A stretch of 64,000 nucleotides of DNA from Pyronema omphalodes (lineage: Eukaryota > Ascomycota > Pezizomycetes > Pezizales > Pyronemataceae), in assembly GCA_024516155.1 (NCBI GenBank), contig JAJJXM010000040.1, positions 62,001 through 126,000 on the forward strand. Reading direction: 5' to 3'. Position numbers and translations under genes: made by a program. This document shows, in pieces, positions 12,230 through 23,986 of the stretch. Position 1 is the first letter of the stretch. Each line of letters opens with the position of its first letter. Under the pieces are notes generated by a model. That model ran no database searches. It saw only the letters and a program-made list of their open reading frames with translations, and had not been told where the DNA came from.

Positions 12230-12865
12230 TCACAACACCAAAACCCCAAAACAAGCCCCCACAACAACCGCCGCAATTAGCAGCAACCCCACCACCAAAA
12301 CCAACCAAAAGACCTTTTTTCTCAGCCCACAAACCCATCCTTTCCCTTTTCCATTCCTCCCTATTTGTCCCCCTTCAGTCTCCAAATCCCGATCAGTAAC
12401 ATTCACAGCCCCAGTCTCATCACCCATATACTGAGCACTAAGTAAAGCCGGTACAGTAGGACCGGGTATAAAAGGCGGTATCTGGAGTCCGGTGAGGTCA
12501 TTGTTAAATAAGCCTAAGCTGGCGGGGTTGTTGTGATCGGCTGGTAGGTCTGGGGGGTATTGGGGCGGGAGGGTTAAGGTTTCGGGGGGATGGATTGGGG
12601 GTGGAGGACTCGGGATCGGGTAATTGGATATGGGGGGGATTGCAGGGTAGGATATGTCCGGAAGAGGGGGAGGGGGAGTTGAGGTGGTGAGGATAAGAGG
12701 ATACGGATTTGGGTATGATATGGGTTGGGGATATGTTGACGATGGCTGGCTGGGAGGGAGTTGGAGAGCTTCAGGGTTGGGGGCTTTCTGCTGTTGGTGG
12801 GTTAGTGGATGAAAGTTGATGATTTAGCGGGTATTAGATGGAAGACTTACTAATTGTGTCGCCAT
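12230..12865 (-). CDS. Proline-rich protein with a C-terminal membrane anchor
   Basis: The ATG at 12863-12865 gives MATQL, then an intron (gtaagt donor, CACTAAC branch site, AACAG acceptor). It joins in phase 0 to an open frame running without interruption to the stop at 12230, about 190 aa. The middle is very rich in Pro, Tyr and Ser (PPPPIHPPETLTLPPQYPP). A better-ordered stretch 'LGLFNNDLTGLQIPPFIPG' follows, then a basic segment (RNGKGKGWVCGLRKK) and a terminal hydrophobic helix of ~22 residues (VFWLVLVVGLLLIAAVVV). Positive residues before a terminal helix suggest a single-span, cytosol-facing membrane protein. Most of the frame lies upstream of the only later ATG, so an ATG-based ORF scan shows just its last 65 residues. 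No family was recognised. Confidence 0.7.
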
Positions 12866-14452
12866 TGTATGACTGATGGATATGTTTAATATTCCGATAG
12901 ATCTATTCAGGTTCGCGGAATATTTCAATCTGGGATTTTCACACACAGAGAAAGAAGCAAAGCAGAATATTTAGCGCGAAATCAAAGCATATAGCATAGC
13001 TATTAGAATCGGTACAGCAGTAAGATTTCATTGGCTGACTGTAACCTGGGAACAAGGGTTTTGACAGTTTTAATGGTGATTCGTGAATCTTCATTGCATA
13101 CGTACCGTATGTAATGCATCTCGGCTTCTGCTGAAACCCGCTAAAGCCAGCTGAAGATATTTGAGGCTGATAACCAGGTAAAAACCTTCACCGGGTATCT
13201 GATGTAATTGGTTCAGGAAACACCACGCCTTTTTCTATGGCTAGTTGTTGAAGCGGCTGAATCTATACGAAACTAGAGTGTTGGACAAAGCTGATGATGT
13301 CGCTTAGAAATGCTCTTCATTGGGGATTCTGGGCTGCCGTAAAAATGAAGATGGTGATTGGTCGATGCTTGAAATTCGCGGAAACCTACCGAATCAATCA
13401 AAGTCTTCAGTGTCAGGACTTCCAACGCCGAAAAATTGAGAATCTAAGCAAAACAGATTCTTGAGAGAACTGGAGGATCGCTTAGAAGTCTAAGTAAGAC
13501 ATTATCAGTCCGCTTCGATATCAATATCGATAATTTCAACCTGGGATCTCTATGAAGATATTCCATCTCGGTACTGAAACACTAACAGGACGGGAGGCTT
13601 ACATTTAAGAATCAGTCCACTCAATCTTGTTGTATCATTGCAACGCATTGATACATACATATACCTGCAATGAGTGTTACCGCGGCGAATCGAAAACCCG
13701 CAGAGTTGAGTTTCTGCAGGGCACGCAGCATTCGACGTCACATATCGCTGATCTTTGAATCTCGAAGGTTGGAGTTAATGTATTTGATTGGTATTCGCCG
13801 AGCAGAATGCGCGTTGCGCATGGAAACAAGACACCATAATGCTCCACTTCCATCTTGCATCCCCCATTCCATCGTCTACAATTAATGTTACATAAATCAC
13901 GCGTGTAATCCCGTACCAAGCCTAAACCTCGGATCTCAATCCTTATATACTGTATGCACTTTTATCCAGACCCCAACTGAAGAACATAAGCTATTTGGAA
14001 TCCATTCGGCTCAATGACCTTAAATTTTGCATCCGGATACGGAATATAATCAACAATTCTCAAGTCTAAGTTTTTACATACATGATACAACCTGTGTAAA
14101 GTAATCTATATACAATATTTGATAAAAAAACAATAGTAATGTGAGATGTGTGGGATATCGATAGCATGATGGATTGAGAAAATAGAAATAATAAAAAGAG
14201 CAAAGGAAATAGTAGGAACCCATAAAAACGCCGATGGTATGCTAAAGTGTAAGGAAATTATCGATATCACTGAGTGGTATTGAGTTCTGTTAAGCCGTGT
14301 TGAGCCCTGGGCTTCGTCGAACATCAAGCCCCACCCAACTCTGTTGAACGTTGTCGGCCTCCACCAACCTCCATCTAACCTCCACCGTTACAACCTCTAT
14401 TCAAACTTCACCCCTCCACCGTTCCCGCCCCCGCCCCCTTTCTCTACTCTCC
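12866..14452. other. Intergenic, no gene supported
   Basis: Promoter side of the proline-rich gene, then the 3' flank of the mannosyltransferase gene. Only short frames without domain content are present. Confidence 0.5.
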
Positions 14453-16661
14453 CTACTCCCCCTTCTCTTTCACCTCCCCCTCACCCACCGGCCACACCGC
14501 CCCCTTTCCGGCTCCATTAATCTTAAACCATCTCGGAGTACAAGAATACGAATCCAGGTCGAAGTTAACCTTCCGATCACAATAGCATCTTCCGGAAACA
14601 TGTGATTCATCGTCTTGAGGACATCTTGACGCGGGACTGTGGGAGTATCCGAAATCTGAGAAGTGGTGGACTTTAGATCTCTAGAGAGGGTGGAAAAGTT
14701 AGCTGAAGAGATTCTCGAGTGAGGGTGTGGTGTGAAGGATTATTTTTGGGGGGGTTGTTAGCTGCCGTCGCTTCGCTCGGGCTTTGACTTTGCGAGCAGA
14801 GCCAGGAAAAGTTGGAAAAGCCCGCTGCTCTCGCTTGGCCGCAAACGGCCGCATGAGATATAGCCGCCGATCATCTGTACTGGGGGAGGGGTAGGGAGAT
14901 GGAGGGGTAATAAACCAAAGCACATACCGGCAAAAACAGAGATACCGCCAAACTATGAACCGGAGCATCGCCCCATCTTTCATAAAAGAAACCCCCGGTG
15001 GAATCCAAATACTGAAAATACTTCCTATAAACCTCACTTCTATAGAAGTCCAGGTTGGCAATTTCAAAATTCGACCAAAAATGACAAAGATTATAGTCGC
15101 CCTCGACTCTTCTTTCCTCTTTCACTTTCGTGATATTAACATTATCGACAATCCAGTTGAGGGAGTTATCCTCAGCCAAGACATGAGGGTTCGCATTTAC
15201 AAATTCCTTGGTGCGATGAAATAACGTAGGTATCGTAGCAAGGAACTCATACATGGTAATAACCCAACCATAGACTTTACCATTTTCCCTCATAAAGGTA
15301 AATGGATCATAATTAATATCGCAAAAGAATTCGATGCCGGGTTCAACTCGCCAATACCAACTGTATTTTTGTAATGCGGGTTGTTCGAAGAAAAATCCGG
15401 AGTTGAAACGACACATGTGACGATAAGAGAGGGAGCCGCCGTAGATTACTCCGGCGTTTTGGAGCTGCTTCATTCCGTCTTCGATTACGGTGGCGTTTAG
15501 GGTGGAGGGAACACTCCAGTTGGATTCCGGGATTACGACGTATTCGACAGGTCCTGAGGCCATGCCTGTGGTGTATTTGATGAACTGTTATTTCGTTACT
15601 GTTAGTCCGTAGTTCTAAGTATGCATTTAACATGAAGCTGAGAATGAAATACATGAATGCGTGAATATGATGTATACGAAATGATAAACTGGGGGAATAT
15701 CATGTCATATCATATCACATCTCACGGTGCCAAAAAAAACCCCCCGAAAAAAAATAAAAACTTACATCCTCTGTAAACGGCTTATCATTCATAAAAGTCC
15801 AGGGGTATTTATAATTCCTATTAAACCGATCCTCAATCATCCTCATCGATCCCAGGGCTTTCTGTAACTCTCGATTCCTAATTTTGTACATGACCCGATC
15901 AGCTTCATACCTTTTCAATCCAAAAATAAATAAACTTACCTCACAAGCATCAATAATGTCGCTTTCTCTTTCCCTATTGTCACTTTCGATCCACTGAGAT
16001 GATGCGGTGATGATGATTCCTGGGGTGCTGCGACGATTGGTATAGACGGTGGGATAACCTAGTTATGGTGTTCCTTTTGTGGATCCTCTGATGCTGCATT
16101 CGTCTCTGGCTTCGTCTCTGGCTTTGCCTGTGTCTCCACATCCGTCTTCGCCTCTGCCTTCGCTGTCGCCGTTACCCCCGCAGCAGCAGCAGTAATAGTA
16201 GCCTCCCCAATCACCGCCGCAGCAGGCATCCCAACCCCAGCCCCATTCCCAGCTTTTATAGCATTAACATCGCTAATATATTTCTCCCTAATATTTCTAA
16301 TATCCCTAAGTTCGACCGAGGCAAACAAATGATACGCCAGCATAAAGATCGTCAGAATACATAGAGTTCGAAAAATTGTTCTTTTGGCTGTTAGACGAAG
16401 AGACATATTGAAGAGGCTACTGGCGGCGCTGCTGCCATCTTTACGTATCTCCATATGGTGTTTATTTGATGATTTTTTCGAGTCTGATTTTGAGATTGTT
16501 TCTCCAGCTAGTGTTAGAAGCCAATTTGGTGTCGCGTTGCTGCTCGAGTATTGAGTGTTCCTGGAAATATCGAGGTTTCGGTTTCTGTTGTTATCAACAG
16601 ATGTTGAGGTGGGTGTGTCGTTGACAGAGGGGAAATATTGTCGCGGGAAATCGCCGGTCAT
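14453..16661 (-). CDS. GT15 alpha-1,2-mannosyltransferase (KRE2/MNT1/KTR family)
   Basis: Five exons, complement(16176..16661), (15940..16058), (15766..15877), (14928..15584) and (14453..14680), join in phase to 533 aa. It is a type II Golgi enzyme that transfers mannose from GDP-mannose onto O- and N-linked glycans. Residues ~96-115 form the signal anchor, after a Ser/Asn-rich cytosolic tail and before an Ala-rich stem. GT15 landmarks are 'ATLLMLVR/NREL' across intron 2, 'YPWTFMNDKPFTED', 'YRHMCRFNSGFFF', 'WYWRVEPGIEFFCDINYDPF', 'YNLCHFWSNFEIA' with the catalytic Glu, 'ERWGDAPVHS', and in the last exon 'VHHFSDFGYSHSP...RCP' and 'CYCDRKVNFDLDSYSC'. Intron 4 (14681-14927, 247 nt) is much longer than the others. 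Intron 1 is the least certain (GTAACG donor); it removes an in-frame TAG. A (TA)10 tract abuts the start codon. Confidence 0.9.
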
Positions 16662-16680
16662 ATATATATATATATATATA
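16661..16680. repeat. (TA)10 microsatellite at the start codon of the GT15 gene
   Basis: Ten uninterrupted TA units lie immediately upstream (minus-strand sense) of the predicted ATG, in the 5' UTR or core promoter. Length changes here could affect expression or start selection, which is inference. Confidence 0.95.
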
Positions 16681-17383
16681 CAACGGTTGGTAAATATGCC
16701 TAATGTAACTTTGAACGGGTAGGTGAATCGTAGATGAAATTCCTTTATATCTGAAACCGAAATATGCTTTTCTGAGTACGAGTGCAGTGCATAAATGAAC
16801 TGATCCTGCAGGTTGGTGGTACGGTGATATGTAGTGGTAGGTGGTAGGTATTTATTTCTTAATCTAAGGGTTGTAAGTTAACTTAATCAGAGAAGTAATG
16901 TCGTCACGGAAGGTGGGGTTGTGTTATGGGTTTAAGGACTTACAATTTATGGATTATCCTTTAGGATGGAATAAATGAATAAATAAATAATCGAACCCGA
17001 TGGGTCGTGGTCTGGATGACAGGTCCCGCTGCCAAAATTCCAGGAATAAAAATATGTTACGCGGTTACTTCTGCAGGTTGTTGTCGCGGCCGTTGTCGTT
17101 GTCGTCGTCGTCGTTGTCGTATGGCGCTATAACTAGCTGGTTATCTTCCGGCAGAGTTGATGATAACCAGGTTCAATCCTGTTCATGAATTTTGCCGGTA
17201 TATATGATGCTATATCTGAGGAGTACCAGCACGGACTTTTCTATCTTTCTAGCGACCGAAGTTTTCTGGAAAAGAAAAGAGGGGATGGGAATGTTAGAAG
17301 GAGGATACATATGGAGTAAAGCATCGGAGTAAAGAATGCTAGCGATGTAACGCTACTAGCTGTCACCACCAACGCAAGTACAC
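16681..17383. other. Intergenic, no gene supported
   Basis: Upstream flank of the GT15 gene, including a TCG/TTG-type repeat at about 17082-17125. No coding signal. Confidence 0.5.
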
Positions 17384-18145
17384 TAGGTGGATGCAGCAAA
17401 AAGTCACTGGGGATCTCGTGCGTCTGATTTAGTGTGCGTTAGGGTGATTTTGTGCAATGCAGGCGGGTGCGTCAGTTCTATGAGTCTGGGAAATCAAGTG
17501 GATGCAGCAAAAGAACGTATTTGCGTATGCGCCGAGGCGCGGGGGTCTTGCATCAAAAAAAAAAATTTCACCACCATACCGGCCCGATGTCTGACCGGAT
17601 TCCAGTTGATTGTATCGTGATTATCAACTTCGGTGCTCCTCTGTATATTTGTCGAGGGAAAAGGGCTCCCGGATGGGAACCGAGAGTGGTGGACAGCACC
17701 TCACCACGCGACGCTCGGCTTCTTCGCGGTGTTGCCGTCGCTGGTGGAGATGGAGAGCATTCCCCACCAGCGCACCCGCAAACGCTGCCGCGAAAGTAAC
17801 CGTTGACGCGAAAAGAATAAAAATATCCTCCTCGAGTTAAACATCCAATATCTCCACCATTTTGAATTGGTGGTGATGTTTTGTTTTGTTCGGTGGTGAT
17901 GTTCTCCCACTCCTCACGCGATTTCGTTAGAATTATGCCCGAGTTAAACCCAAAACGGGTAGCGTTGCATTATGTTCTGCGTTCCCCATACTAGCGTTTC
18001 GGGGTGTGTTATACACATGTACGGTAATAAACGTTGACCTTTTTTGGGACCGACAGCGCGTTTCTGCATGCTACTGCACAAAAGTACGCTAATGCGTGAC
18101 TTTTCCGTGTAATTACCATGATTTTTCTGTTGCTGCATCCACCTA
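17384..18145. mobile_element. Candidate MITE-like element with 14-bp terminal inverted repeats and TA flanks
   Basis: TAGGTGGATGCAGCAA at 17384-17399 is repeated as its exact reverse complement at 18130-18145. Read as TA target-site duplications, the termini are GGTGGATGCAGCAA. Subterminal similarity continues: 'aaaagtcac' and '..ttagggtgattttgtgca.tgcag' on the left against 'aaaagtcacgcattagcgtacttttgtgca' on the right, reverse-complemented. A third, internal copy of the motif lies at ~17499. No transposase frame lies inside, so it would be non-autonomous. TA duplication is typical of Tc1/mariner/pogo (Fot1) elements. The assignment is inferred from the termini only. Confidence 0.55.
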
Positions 18146-21100
18146 CTCCCGATGAATTACAACAACACCATTTGAGGGGCAGGGCAGAGGGGCAGGACAG
18201 CAAGTAACAAGCAACAAGTAGCAAGTACTCGCAATCGCAATCGCAGATCACAATCCCTACCTCCCTTGTATCGGAAAATTGACTTTCTTCCCCCCCCTTA
18301 GAAATACCCCGAGAGAGATGGCGACAGCAAATCAAATCCCGCGCACAAGCAAGTATCCGTTTCACTTTCATTTTTGAGACGTCATATCCCCAGTCTACGA
18401 GTGTGGAGAAGGGAAGCGATGGGGTTGTGTTTGCGCGGCCTTTTGCAGTATACTCCAAATTCTGTATTCATCAGCATCAGGCTACTTGCCGCCCAGATTC
18501 AAGAGATGTAATTGGATGAAGAATAATACTCAGGATGTTGCTTTGTGATACTCTTTCATACTTTCTGATACAGGACCCCGGGATCGTCGGGGGTCCCGGT
18601 TCGGGTTGTGGTCGCCTAAGAAGACCCGGGAACCGCTATGATTCGCCACCCAAAAATAAACTAGAAACTATAGTCAGCTTTGTGCTTCGTGTAACCGCCG
18701 TACTGAGCGAGCGAGCTGTTGGGCAGCACGGGGCTTCAGTATTTTCCGCAGGAAAAACATCCTACTCCATGATGCGGGGTAGATTTGTAGGAACAAACAT
18801 GGTAGTGTATGGTCACCATGTACAAGAAAAAGTCACCATAAAGCCGCTTCAAAGACCTCAGCTCCTAAAGAAATAATTTATGATTGATGGAACAGATCCT
18901 CTGATAAAAGCCCTGCAGATATTTCCAAACCATTCCTTACCTAAACCCAAGTCAAATTCCATCAAAACTACATATAGCTGATAAACCCCCCTCCCCTTGA
19001 GCAAGTTCAAGTTCAAGCAAAGAAAACCCCACTTCCTTATCTTCATCCCATCCACATCCCGATGATGATGAAAACAACTGAAAATGCATACGTATACATT
19101 CATAGCCTGCGTACGTATCCTGATAGGATATCTTTTTCATCCAAACAAGCTCGAATCCAAACAATTAACCGGCTATATGATATGATATGCACCGGAAGTT
19201 CGGAATTCAGAATTACAAAATTCCGCGGCACGCGTCTCGGTACCGGTGGGGTTAATAGTGGCTGCAGAAATATTTGCTGTGTTCCCGCCGTTTGAATGTT
19301 GCGGCGGATAAAGTGGGGCAAGAGTGGGGGAGAGAAATGGTTTGGCATACGAATATATCCATACACGATGGCGATGACGTTGCGGCTATTGAAGTTTGAA
19401 AGTTCGGACTAGATTCCGAGGTGTTGAGGAAGGCGTACTCTATGGAATTTACACAGTAAAACTATAGCTTTTGAGGTTTCCTAGATGAGAAAAGATAAAG
19501 ATAAAGCTTCAAGATCTCAGTCATAGCCAAATTTTGACTAGAAGGGTATTTGATACTTCCTATGATGGAAGGTAATGCTCTAAGTAGAGTACGTCCAATT
19601 TTCATGTACCGCAGAGGTCAAGAAGCCCGAAAATGTCGGGCACCCCAGACATCCCGGAGAATCCAGGCATCCCAGGCACCACCCACAAACCTGTCAAAAA
19701 GCTTATGTACATAGCGCTACATAGCTATAACCACCAAACCGTGCCGGCGGCAAATAATCATCATCTCAGCCTCCACAGCTCCCAATGTTACCGCGCGGTA
19801 AATTCACCTCTGCATTCTGCATTCATTAACTCGTCATCCTCGATACTTAGTATCAAATATTTTCTTTATTCTAATCAAAATTGCACAAAGTAAAACGCTG
19901 ATGATGGGCATGATACAGAGGGTGATTATGCTATGAACTGAGAGAATTATATTATTCAACAACACCATATCAGCAACAACGATATTCTGATAACTGTTAA
20001 CGTAATTAAGCCTATAAATGAGGTTCTCGCTAGTTGAATGCCGTTGTATTGCCCTGGATTTCTCTACTGGCTCCCAGGACTTCGGGATTTTTGCCTACTT
20101 GCTCTGTCACAGTCGCTTTACTTTACTCGGTGCTTACTACTCGCAGTCGCAGTTGTACTCGCTTGTAATACTGATTCTGAAAATATGCTGAAAGATCGAC
20201 AGACTTCATTACTTTCGTGCGCAGATATAATTTAGAATCCTTCTATGTAGCCTGTTACGTAGCTGGTCTCTAAGATCTTGATCACATTAGTTCAATTCAG
20301 CTGTTGTATTCGCTGCTAGGTATAATAAACTACATAGAATCATAGATAACTTCAAGCGCGCCGCATATTTTGTTTGATAGATATGTATTAGGTATATAGC
20401 TATGGAGGTATCTACACTCCCCACGCTATCGATATCAAACCATTAACACAAACTTACTATAACATATGTACACCGTCAATAAGCATAATTTCAAAAAACA
20501 TGTCTTTGTGCAAACTTTACTTCACCTGGCACCAATCACGAACCTTAAATTACTTGTTTCAATCAATGTCTCATTTTCAATATCAATTGATGCATCCTAT
20601 ATATCATCTTGACTCATACTACAGGATATTTGTTTATACTGCCATTTTATTATTTATGTAGCGGATATTTATCCGAATGCATCATTATCATTATTATATT
20701 CACCATCATTATCGTCATAGTTATCAATATCTTTGCCTTGAGCTTTGAGTTATGGGTTTTGTGTGTTGAGTTTCAAATTTTGTGTTTTGTGTTTTTTTGG
20801 GGGTGTGCCGAGCTGGAAGATGAATTTTTGGCGGGAAATTGCATGAAGCTTCATGTCATGCTGGAACCCGTTATGAAGGTAGGTCTGTATCACGAATGAT
20901 TTCTCACTCAGCCCGGCCCACCGAGATAAGGGAATAGATATACACTGGTACATGAAACCTATAACTCGTAACTCAAAAACCAAGCACAATAAATTTGCAG
21001 CCAAATCAGAGCTAAATCCATATTTAGTCAAATTTGCGTTGATTTCAGTTGATATGGAACACTTTCTTACTCCAGAGGTATGTGGTGCTATATTCGTAAT

Positions 21101-21408
21101 TACCTCCGAGCGCCGAAAAGCCGACCGGAAGTGGCGTCGGATCGTAAAAGCTTCATCGGCATCATCAACGCGCCAAAAAAAACTTAACGCGCCCGGCTCC
21201 GCCCCGCACTTGCACTTTACGTACGGACTCTACATCCTGTACCTTGCGTCTAAGTTGCGTCATAGAGGACCGATCTCACCTACCCCCCTTGCGTCACTCG
21301 CTCGTTCGTATCAACCAAAGGAAAGGTACCCGACCTGTGCCCTATCGCGTCCCCGCGTGTCCTCGCGTCTGCGCGCTGCATCACTCGTACCCTCGGCGCC
21401 TCTATCCA
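18146..21408. other. Long intergenic stretch, no gene supported
   Basis: No frame has a recognisable domain. The 113-codon plus-strand frame at 18535-18876 and the frames at 19633-20899 look random in composition. AT-rich sequence dominates 19850-20750. Confidence 0.45.
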
Positions 21409-21424
21409 CCCCCCCCCCCCCCCC
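21409..21424. repeat. C16 tract in the IMP2 leader/promoter
   Basis: Sixteen consecutive C residues end 32 bases before the IMP2 start codon. It is one of several long G/C homopolymers in the window. Confidence 0.95.
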
Positions 21425-21456
21425 AATACCTCCGACAGCGCCGATCTACAGCCGCC

Positions 21457-22113
21457 ATGGCCTCCACCAGCAGATCTCGACAATATCTGAATTCCATCTT
21501 CAGCAGCTTAAAATACACCGCCTCATTCGCCGTCTGGATCCCAGCTGTGGTGTTATTCACCGACAATGTCTACAGTCTAGAACGAGTAACCGGTCGGAGT
21601 ATGGCGCCGAATTTTTGTCCGGATCCGAATAAGAAGGATTATATCATTGCTAGACATTGGAATGCTACGAAGGATTTGAAGAGGGGTGAGGTCGTTATGT
21701 TTAGGTATGGTTTTTGATTTCTATCAAATGCATGCCTTCGAAAATTCGGAGTTGAAACTATAAACTGACATAATACCACCACACATAGATCCCCTACAGA
21801 CCCATCTAGACAAGTCGTCAAAAGAATAGTAGGGCTCGAAGGCGACCTGATTAGAACCAGACACCCATATCCTCATGAAATCACAGTGGTTCCACGTGGA
21901 CAACTTTGGGTAGAAGGTGATGAAGCGTTTCATTCGTTAGACTCGAATACTTATGGTCCTATACCAATTGCCCTGGTTACTGGAAGGGTAACGCATATTG
22001 TGTATCCGTTGGATAGAATGCAGAGGGTGGACGATAATGAGAAATTGGCTAGAAGAGGGGCGTTGGTTAAGAAAAGGGAACAGCATGGTCAGGTTGGATT
22101 GTATGGATTGTAA
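21457..22113 (+). CDS. IMP2: Mitochondrial inner membrane protease subunit 2
   Basis: Exons 21457-21704 and 21789-22113 give 190 aa, the usual size. It is a signal-peptidase-I-like (S26) serine protease of the mitochondrial inner membrane. It removes bipartite sorting signals of intermembrane-space proteins and works as a heterodimer with Imp1. Seen in the sequence are an N-terminal hydrophobic segment (~18-34), the catalytic serine in 'GRSMAP' (Ser48), the catalytic lysine in 'VVKRIVGLEGD' (~Lys94), and the conserved 'DSNTYGPIP' box. The start sits in a strong context (GCCGCCATGG). The intron (gtatgg donor, CATAG acceptor) splits the Arg before 'SPTDPSRQ'. Upstream ORFs are shadows. Confidence 0.95.
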
Positions 22114-22644
22114 TATATGTGATATGCGGTATGCTGTATGGAATTACCAGGTGTATTGGGGAATTGGTGGGGATCGTGCATTACGGGTGGGGACAATTAT
22201 AAACCACCAAGTACCGTCGCTGCCATTATCGGACCATATATTCCGGCACAGTTAAACTCTAGTACGAGTTCTGGAGTAAAAAAGAAACGTTGGGTATTCT
22301 GTGGTTTTCGGACTGGTTCTGGAGTACAGCAGCAGAAATAGTACATATTTCTGTGTTGGAAATGTAATGCGGGAGAACGAAGTGAAATGTATCATATCAG
22401 GAGTTACGTAAGTGGGTTTGGGGTTCAGTTTCCGAGGTTATGTCATGCCCTCTTGTGGATGGGCTTTGCCCTTAGAAGTAGTGTTGAATGCAAAGTGGGT
22501 ATTCTTTTAAGATATCAAAAACAAAAACGCCGTTTACCCAAAATCATTAGCCATACATATCCAGCGCTTAATCCAGCAACATCCCGATTATTTACTTAAA
22601 TCCTTCTCCGCATCCCTCCATTGTTCCACTAAGCTCCCCACCAC
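22114..22644. other. 3' flanks of convergent IMP2 and SPC24
   Basis: 531 bases between two convergent stop codons. No additional gene; presumably both 3' UTRs and terminators. Confidence 0.5.
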
Positions 22645-23359
22645 TTACAACTCCGCTTTATCACTACTACTCGCCAGTTGTCCCCAGAAGTAGTTGGCGT
22701 AGAAAAATGGTGTAAACTTATTCTCAATGTTGACCACATTGAAATCACCCGTGACCTTATTGCGCACCGACGCCCGATGAAACCCTCCCTTTCCGTCGTC
22801 ATGTATCTCGATTCCAAGACTTCGGTAGACCCAAAGCTTCAACCTATTCACCAATTAGTCCTTCTCTTCATAGTAATTTTTTTATGCCTCTGCAGTTTAA
22901 ATCCGCCCGTATCCTTCCTTGTCATCCAGGGGTAACTTACGCAGTCCCGTCATCCTCACTCTCCAGCACCTGTCTTTCCAGAGGATCTTCGTTATCCAGC
23001 TCTTCCAATTCCTTCTTCAACTTCACCAGTTGCGCCTCAAGAGTAAGTACTTTCCCCTCCACAGAACTCAATTGTTTCGCCACCGCAAACTTCTTCTTGT
23101 CCAGCCCAATCATTGTCTTCGGGTGGTCCGCGGCGACCACTGCAGCTTTCGAATCATTGTAGGAAGCTTCCGAAACCGCAAGTTGACGTGATAATTGCTT
23201 CAGATTGTGATGTAGAGCGTCGGTTTTCCTTTTGTCGGAGATGTGAAGCTGTTGACGTAAGGCATGAATGCGCGAAACTGCGGCGAGGTCGCTGTCGGTG
23301 GTGAAGCTGCTGGAGACTTCCGCTAACAAAAGATGAGGGGCTTCGTCGAGCATACCCAT
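22645..23359 (-). CDS. SPC24: Kinetochore protein Spc24 (Ndc80 complex)
   Basis: Exons complement(22941..23359) and (22645..22843) join in phase to 205 aa. Spc24 pairs with Spc25 and anchors the Ndc80 complex to the inner kinetochore. The N-terminal 'MLDEAPHLLLAEVSSSF' matches the typical start of fungal Spc24, so I use the MGMLDE start rather than the longer open frame. Residues ~40-135 are heptad-rich coiled coil. The second exon carries the globular C-terminal domain, 'LKLWVYRSLGIEI', 'VVNIENKF' and 'FFYANYFW', which is diagnostic. The intron has a gtaagt donor and a GACTAAT branch site. Confidence 0.93.
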
Positions 23360-23986
23360 AATGACGGTATTGGTGAATGCAGGCGTGGAGACAAGTGGTG
23401 AATGGTTCGATGTGCTGGAAAATTGGGTGTTGAAGTATGTTTCGTGGCGACGCGACCGGAAGCTCGTGTTTACTCGTGCGGACACCCCGCGTCGCAGAAC
23501 GAGGATTAAATGTGCCAAGCCGGCCGTGTGAGCGTGAGTTTGTTACCACAGCAACCTGGCTAGCGAGAGCTGGAACTTGGCCCGAAGATTACCTGGGGTT
23601 TCTTCTGTCCGCCATTATATTCCACAGGAAATAGTTCTTCATGCCCAACTGTTACTGCACTCATTATCATCTGATTGTCCGAATGATATTGACTGCATTG
23701 TTGTGTTTGACGGACCATCAATCATAAAATATCACTGTGTCATTTGCAGAATACGTGATGACATAATCAAGCGGAAATCAAGACAAATGAGCTACAGGAT
23801 TAGCATAACCTGTTAGCGTTGGTACGTGTGACACTGACGACAACGTAACCGAACTTGACTTTGGCACTTTGAATTCTAGAATCAACGACCGTCGACCCGC
23901 CCTATCTGCTAGTTACTCCGCATCTCCCGCCAAACCTCCGAACTAGAGATCCTCAACTACCACACATACAACTATCACCGCACATC
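23360..23986. promoter_or_regulatory. Divergent promoter region between SPC24 and FIS1
   Basis: The two start codons face away from each other across 627 bases, so both promoters must lie here. No clear TATA box or defined operator was recognised. The reading frame open upstream of SPC24 (to 23518) has no homology and is treated as 5' leader. Confidence 0.6.

Noticed and set aside
14699..15067. 122-codon minus-strand frame at the end of the GT15 gene
   Set aside because: It runs through intron 4; the true C-terminal exon with the GT15 Cys motifs is at 14453-14680.
15715..15918. 29-nt intron in the GT15 gene (gtaagt to gaaaag)
   Set aside because: Too short. The 62-nt intron 15878-15939 gives the conserved LVRNREL junction instead.
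16990..17060. Possible tRNA B-box ('ggttcgatt' on minus strand)
   Set aside because: No matching A-box or cloverleaf folding is apparent in the adjoining sequence.
21244..21456. Upstream extension of IMP2 (in-frame sequence before the chosen ATG)
   Set aside because: The extension is Pro/Arg-rich translated leader including the C16 run; the chosen ATG has a strong context and gives the standard family length.
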